DNA of 64,000 bases from Bacteroidales bacterium (GTDB taxonomy: Bacteria; Bacteroidota; Bacteroidia; Bacteroidales; Bacteroidaceae), in contig JALEZQ010000027.1 in the NCBI GenBank assembly GCA_022772475.1, positions 22,432 through 86,431 on the forward strand, read 5' to 3'. Numbering within the stretch: position 1 is the stretch's first letter; the number at the start of each line of letters is the position of its first letter. Below are positions 61,914-64,000 of the stretch, piece by piece. The notes under the pieces are model-generated. The model saw nothing but the letters and a program-made list of their open reading frames with translations, ran no database searches and was not told the origin of the DNA. Both the position numbers and the translations under genes were made by a program.

Positions 61914-63695
61914 ATGACGAAACGCAAAATCCAATTCAGCCTTGTCTATCGTGACATGTTTCAGAGCAGCGGCAAATTCCAGCCCCGTAAGGACCAGCTG
62001 GAGCGCATTGCTCCCGTAATCATCAAGATGGGATGCTTCTCCCGCGTCGAGACCAACGGCGGCGCCTTCGAGCAGGTCAACCTGCTCTACGGCGAGAACC
62101 CCAACAAAGCCGTCCGTGCCTTCACCAAGCCCTTCAACGAAGTGGGCATCAAGACGCACATGCTCGACCGCGGCCTCAACGCCCTGCGTATGTTCCCCGT
62201 GCCGGCCGACGTGCGCCGCCTGATGTACAAGGTGAAGCACGCCCAAGGCGTGGACATCACCCGTATCTTCTGCGGTCTGAACGACGTGCGCAACATCATC
62301 CCCTCCATCAAGTATGCCCTCGAGGGCGGCATGACGCCGCAGGCCACGCTCTGCATCACCACCTCGCCCATCCATACGGCAGAATATTATGCCGCCATCG
62401 CCGACCAGGTGATTGAAGCCGGCGCTCCCGAAATCTGCCTCAAGGACATGGCGGGCATCGGCCAGCCCGAGATGCTGGGCCGCCTGACGCGCATGATCAA
62501 GGAAAAGCACCCCGAGGTCATCATCCAGTATCACGGCCACAGCGGTCCGGGTCTCTCCATGGCCAGCATCCTGGAGGTCTGCAAGAACGGTGCCGACGTC
62601 ATCGACACGGCCATCGAACCCCTGTCGTGGGGTAAGGTGCACCCGGACATCATCTCGGTGCAGTCTATGCTCAAGCACGCCGGCTTCGACGTGCCCGAAA
62701 TCAACATGGAGGCTTACATGGAGGCCCGCAAACTCACGCAGGAGTTTATTGACGACTTCCTGGGCTACTTCATGAACCCCTCGAACAAGCTCATGAGCTC
62801 GCTCCTGCTGGGCTGCGGTCTGCCGGGCGGCATGATGGGCTCGATGATGGCCGACCTCGTCGGCGTACAGGCCGCCATCAACAGCAACCGCACGAAGCAG
62901 GGTCTGGAGCCCCTCTCGGAAGACGCGCTGCTGGTGAAGCTCTTCGACGAAGTGGCCTATGTATGGCCGCGCGTGGGTTATCCCCCTCTCGTAACGCCCT
63001 TCTCGCAGTATGTCAAGAACATCGCGCTGATGAACCTGCTGACCGAGTCGATGGGCAAGCCCCGCTACTCGATGATGGACGACAGCATCTGGGGCATGAT
63101 CCTCGGCAAGAGCGGCAAACTGCCCGGCGAGGTGGCTCCCGAAATCGTCGAACTGGCCAAGGAAAAGGGCTTCGAGTTTACCACCGCCGACCCGCAGAGC
63201 TACTATCCCGACGACCTGGCCCGCTTCGAGAAGGAAATGGAAGAGAACGGCTGGGAGCGCGGCGAGGACGACGAAGAACTCTTCGAGTTTGCCATGCACG
63301 AGACGCAGTATCGCGACTACAAGAGCGGCGCTGCCAAGAAGCGTTTCCTGGCCGACCTGCAGGCTGCAAAGGACAAGAATGCCGCCAAGGGCATCTCGCC
63401 CGAGGAGGCCGCTGCCTTCAAGCACGCCAAAGCCGACGCCATCGTAGCCCCCGAGAGCGGTATCATCCTCTGGGAGATTGGCGGCGACGGCGAGTGTGTC
63501 AAGGCCATCGAGCCCTTCATCGGTAAGGAATATGCCGAGGGCGATTTCTTCTGCTACATCGAGAACAACCACGGCCAGATCAGCCAACTGCCGGCAGCAA
63601 TGGGCGGCAAACTGGTAGAAATCAACGCCAAGCAGGGCGCTCACGTCAGCAAGGGCGACGTCATCGCCTACATCGAGCGCCCCAACGCCGAGTAA
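61914..63695 (+). CDS. OadA / pyruvate carboxylase subunit B-like carboxyltransferase, biotinyl lysine absent
   Basis: The 593-residue protein has an HMGL-like carboxyltransferase barrel: QFSLVYRDMFQSSGKFQPRK (RDxxQS start), metal ligands in ICLKDMAGIG (Lys for carbamylation) and QYHGHSGPGLSMASI (His-x-His). The PYC_OADA helical domain lies around residues 300-440. The C-terminal biotinyl-like domain (about 500-593) has the fold pattern but not AMKM: EAMKM aligns to ENNHG, with His553 at the modified-lysine position. If it is a carboxyltransferase, it needs a separate biotin carrier; otherwise it acts without biotin. The 61914 ATG gives the family start. It is monocistronic here, with its own promoter and terminator. 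Confidence 0.8.
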   Translation: MTKRKIQFSLVYRDMFQSSGKFQPRKDQLERIAPVIIKMGCFSRVETNGGAFEQVNLLYGENPNKAVRAFTKPFNEVGIKTHMLDRGLNALRMFPVPADVRRLMYKVKHAQGVDITRIFCGLNDVRNIIPSIKYALEGGMTPQATLCITTSPIHTAEYYAAIADQVIEAGAPEICLKDMAGIGQPEMLGRLTRMIKEKHPEVIIQYHGHSGPGLSMASILEVCKNGADVIDTAIEPLSWGKVHPDIISVQSMLKHAGFDVPEINMEAYMEARKLTQEFIDDFLGYFMNPSNKLMSSLLLGCGLPGGMMGSMMADLVGVQAAINSNRTKQGLEPLSEDALLVKLFDEVAYVWPRVGYPPLVTPFSQYVKNIALMNLLTESMGKPRYSMMDDSIWGMILGKSGKLPGEVAPEIVELAKEKGFEFTTADPQSYYPDDLARFEKEMEENGWERGEDDEELFEFAMHETQYRDYKSGAAKKRFLADLQAAKDKNAAKGISPEEAAAFKHAKADAIVAPESGIILWEIGGDGECVKAIEPFIGKEYAEGDFFCYIENNHGQISQLPAAMGGKLVEINAKQGAHVSKGDVIAYIERPNAE

Positions 63696-63751
63696 GACCG
63701 GCGGCGCCGGCGTGCGCCCGCCACACACTCCTTATTATATTATAGTACGGC

Positions 63752-63800
63752 AAGGCCGCAGCATCCTCATCGCAAAGAGGGGGCGCTGCGGTCTTGTTGG
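63752..63800 (+). terminator. Intrinsic terminator after the oadA-like gene
   Basis: AAGGCCGCAGC (63752-63762) pairs with GCTGCGGTCTT (63785-63795), one wobble, then GTTGG. Confidence 0.7.
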
Positions 63801-63815
63801 CATTTTGGGCAGAGC

Positions 63816-63978
63816 GGCCGGAGTGGCGGTGAGCCGCCGGCCAAGATTCCATAAAGAAAATTATTGCTGTCCGGTAAAGTTCTGCGGACCGGAGGATGGC
63901 TGAAGGCCATCCCAAACCCGACGAAGGCGGGTTTGCCTGTAGCCCGGGGCAAGCGACCGTAGGGAGCGACACCCCGGG
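63816..63978. repeat. Series of four adjacent hairpins
   Basis: GGCCGG/CCGGCC (63816-63842), GGATGGC/GCCATCC (63894-63912), AAACCCG/CGGGTTT (63914-63934) and CCCGGGG/CCCCGGG (63943-63978) lie in series, with a further GTCCG/CGGAC pair at 63869-63889. Confidence 0.8.
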
Positions 63979-64000
63979 TAACGCGGCGAACCCTCCTCGC

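Larger units (their letters stand above)
63696..64000. other. Gene-free interval at the right end, hairpin-rich
   Basis: Contains the terminator of the oadA-like gene (63752-63795) and a series of hairpins at 63816-63978 that may continue past the window edge. No convincing gene; minus-strand frames are short and lack features. Confidence 0.6.

Overview
The window is chromosomal DNA from a GC-rich member of the Bacteroidota, most likely order Bacteroidales and plausibly Prevotellaceae-like. The evidence is the recurring Bacteroidota promoter form (TTTG, about 20 nt, TAnnTTTG), the absence of Shine-Dalgarno spacing before most starts, and lineage-typical genes: a type B ribosomal protein L31, a CTC-form L25, DUF1573, DUF3943, a DUF2027-Smr protein, a C10 protease, and an arginine operon led by argR and a GNAT acyltransferase. 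Nothing marks it as plasmid, prophage or integrative element: no integrase, transposase, rRNA operon or CRISPR array was seen. GC content was judged by eye, not computed. Most long alternative reading frames are shadows of GC-rich genes.

Layout. 1-9.6 kb: the tail of an ammonium transporter, queA, a Nudix hydrolase, then a leftward operon xth-sppA-lpxK-punA-EamA, and rightward DUF1573 and tRNA-Pro(CGG). 9.7-21.7 kb: cardiolipin synthase, a secreted C10 cysteine protease and an M20 peptidase on the plus strand, converging on purA. Further leftward genes follow: a secreted GHL10 glycoside hydrolase and a four-gene unit of radical SAM protein, tilS, lipoprotein and TPR protein. 21.9-28.5 kb: a co-directional block of outer-membrane barrel, imelysin lipoprotein, di-haem DUF1111 lipoprotein and a CcsB-CcsA fusion. 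This looks like an envelope iron/redox system that carries its own cytochrome c maturation protein, and it is the most distinctive locus here.

29-42 kb: an orphan FecE-like ATPase, topB, thyA-folA-glycosyltransferase, radC, a DUF59 protein, lpxH, a NatAB-type exporter, rpmE, a GH109-like oxidoreductase and DUF3943, then tRNA-Lys(TTT). 42.5-47.5 kb: argR-GNAT-argG-argC-argD, an arginine biosynthesis regulon with its own repressor. 48.2-50.4 kb: rplY-pth-Hsp15-like S4 protein, a translation cluster, plus a small anchored acidic protein. 50.5-64 kb: a TlpA-like thioredoxin lipoprotein divergent from glf, a small periplasmic protein, DUF2027-Smr, an ornithine cyclodeaminase-like protein, recJ-recQ, an unrecognised TPR protein, and an OadA/pyruvate carboxylase B-like carboxyltransferase lacking the biotinyl lysine.

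The intergenic regions are unusually rich in short tandem and inverted repeats. Examples are a 9-nt array before the GHL10 start, a C12 tract before a lipoprotein start, repeats in the rpmE leader, an 11-nt array inside the arg operon, and a GGGCGACAG inverted-repeat element shared by two intergenic regions. Others are a triple hairpin array after recQ, four hairpins at the right end, and a perfect 30-bp palindrome inside pth.
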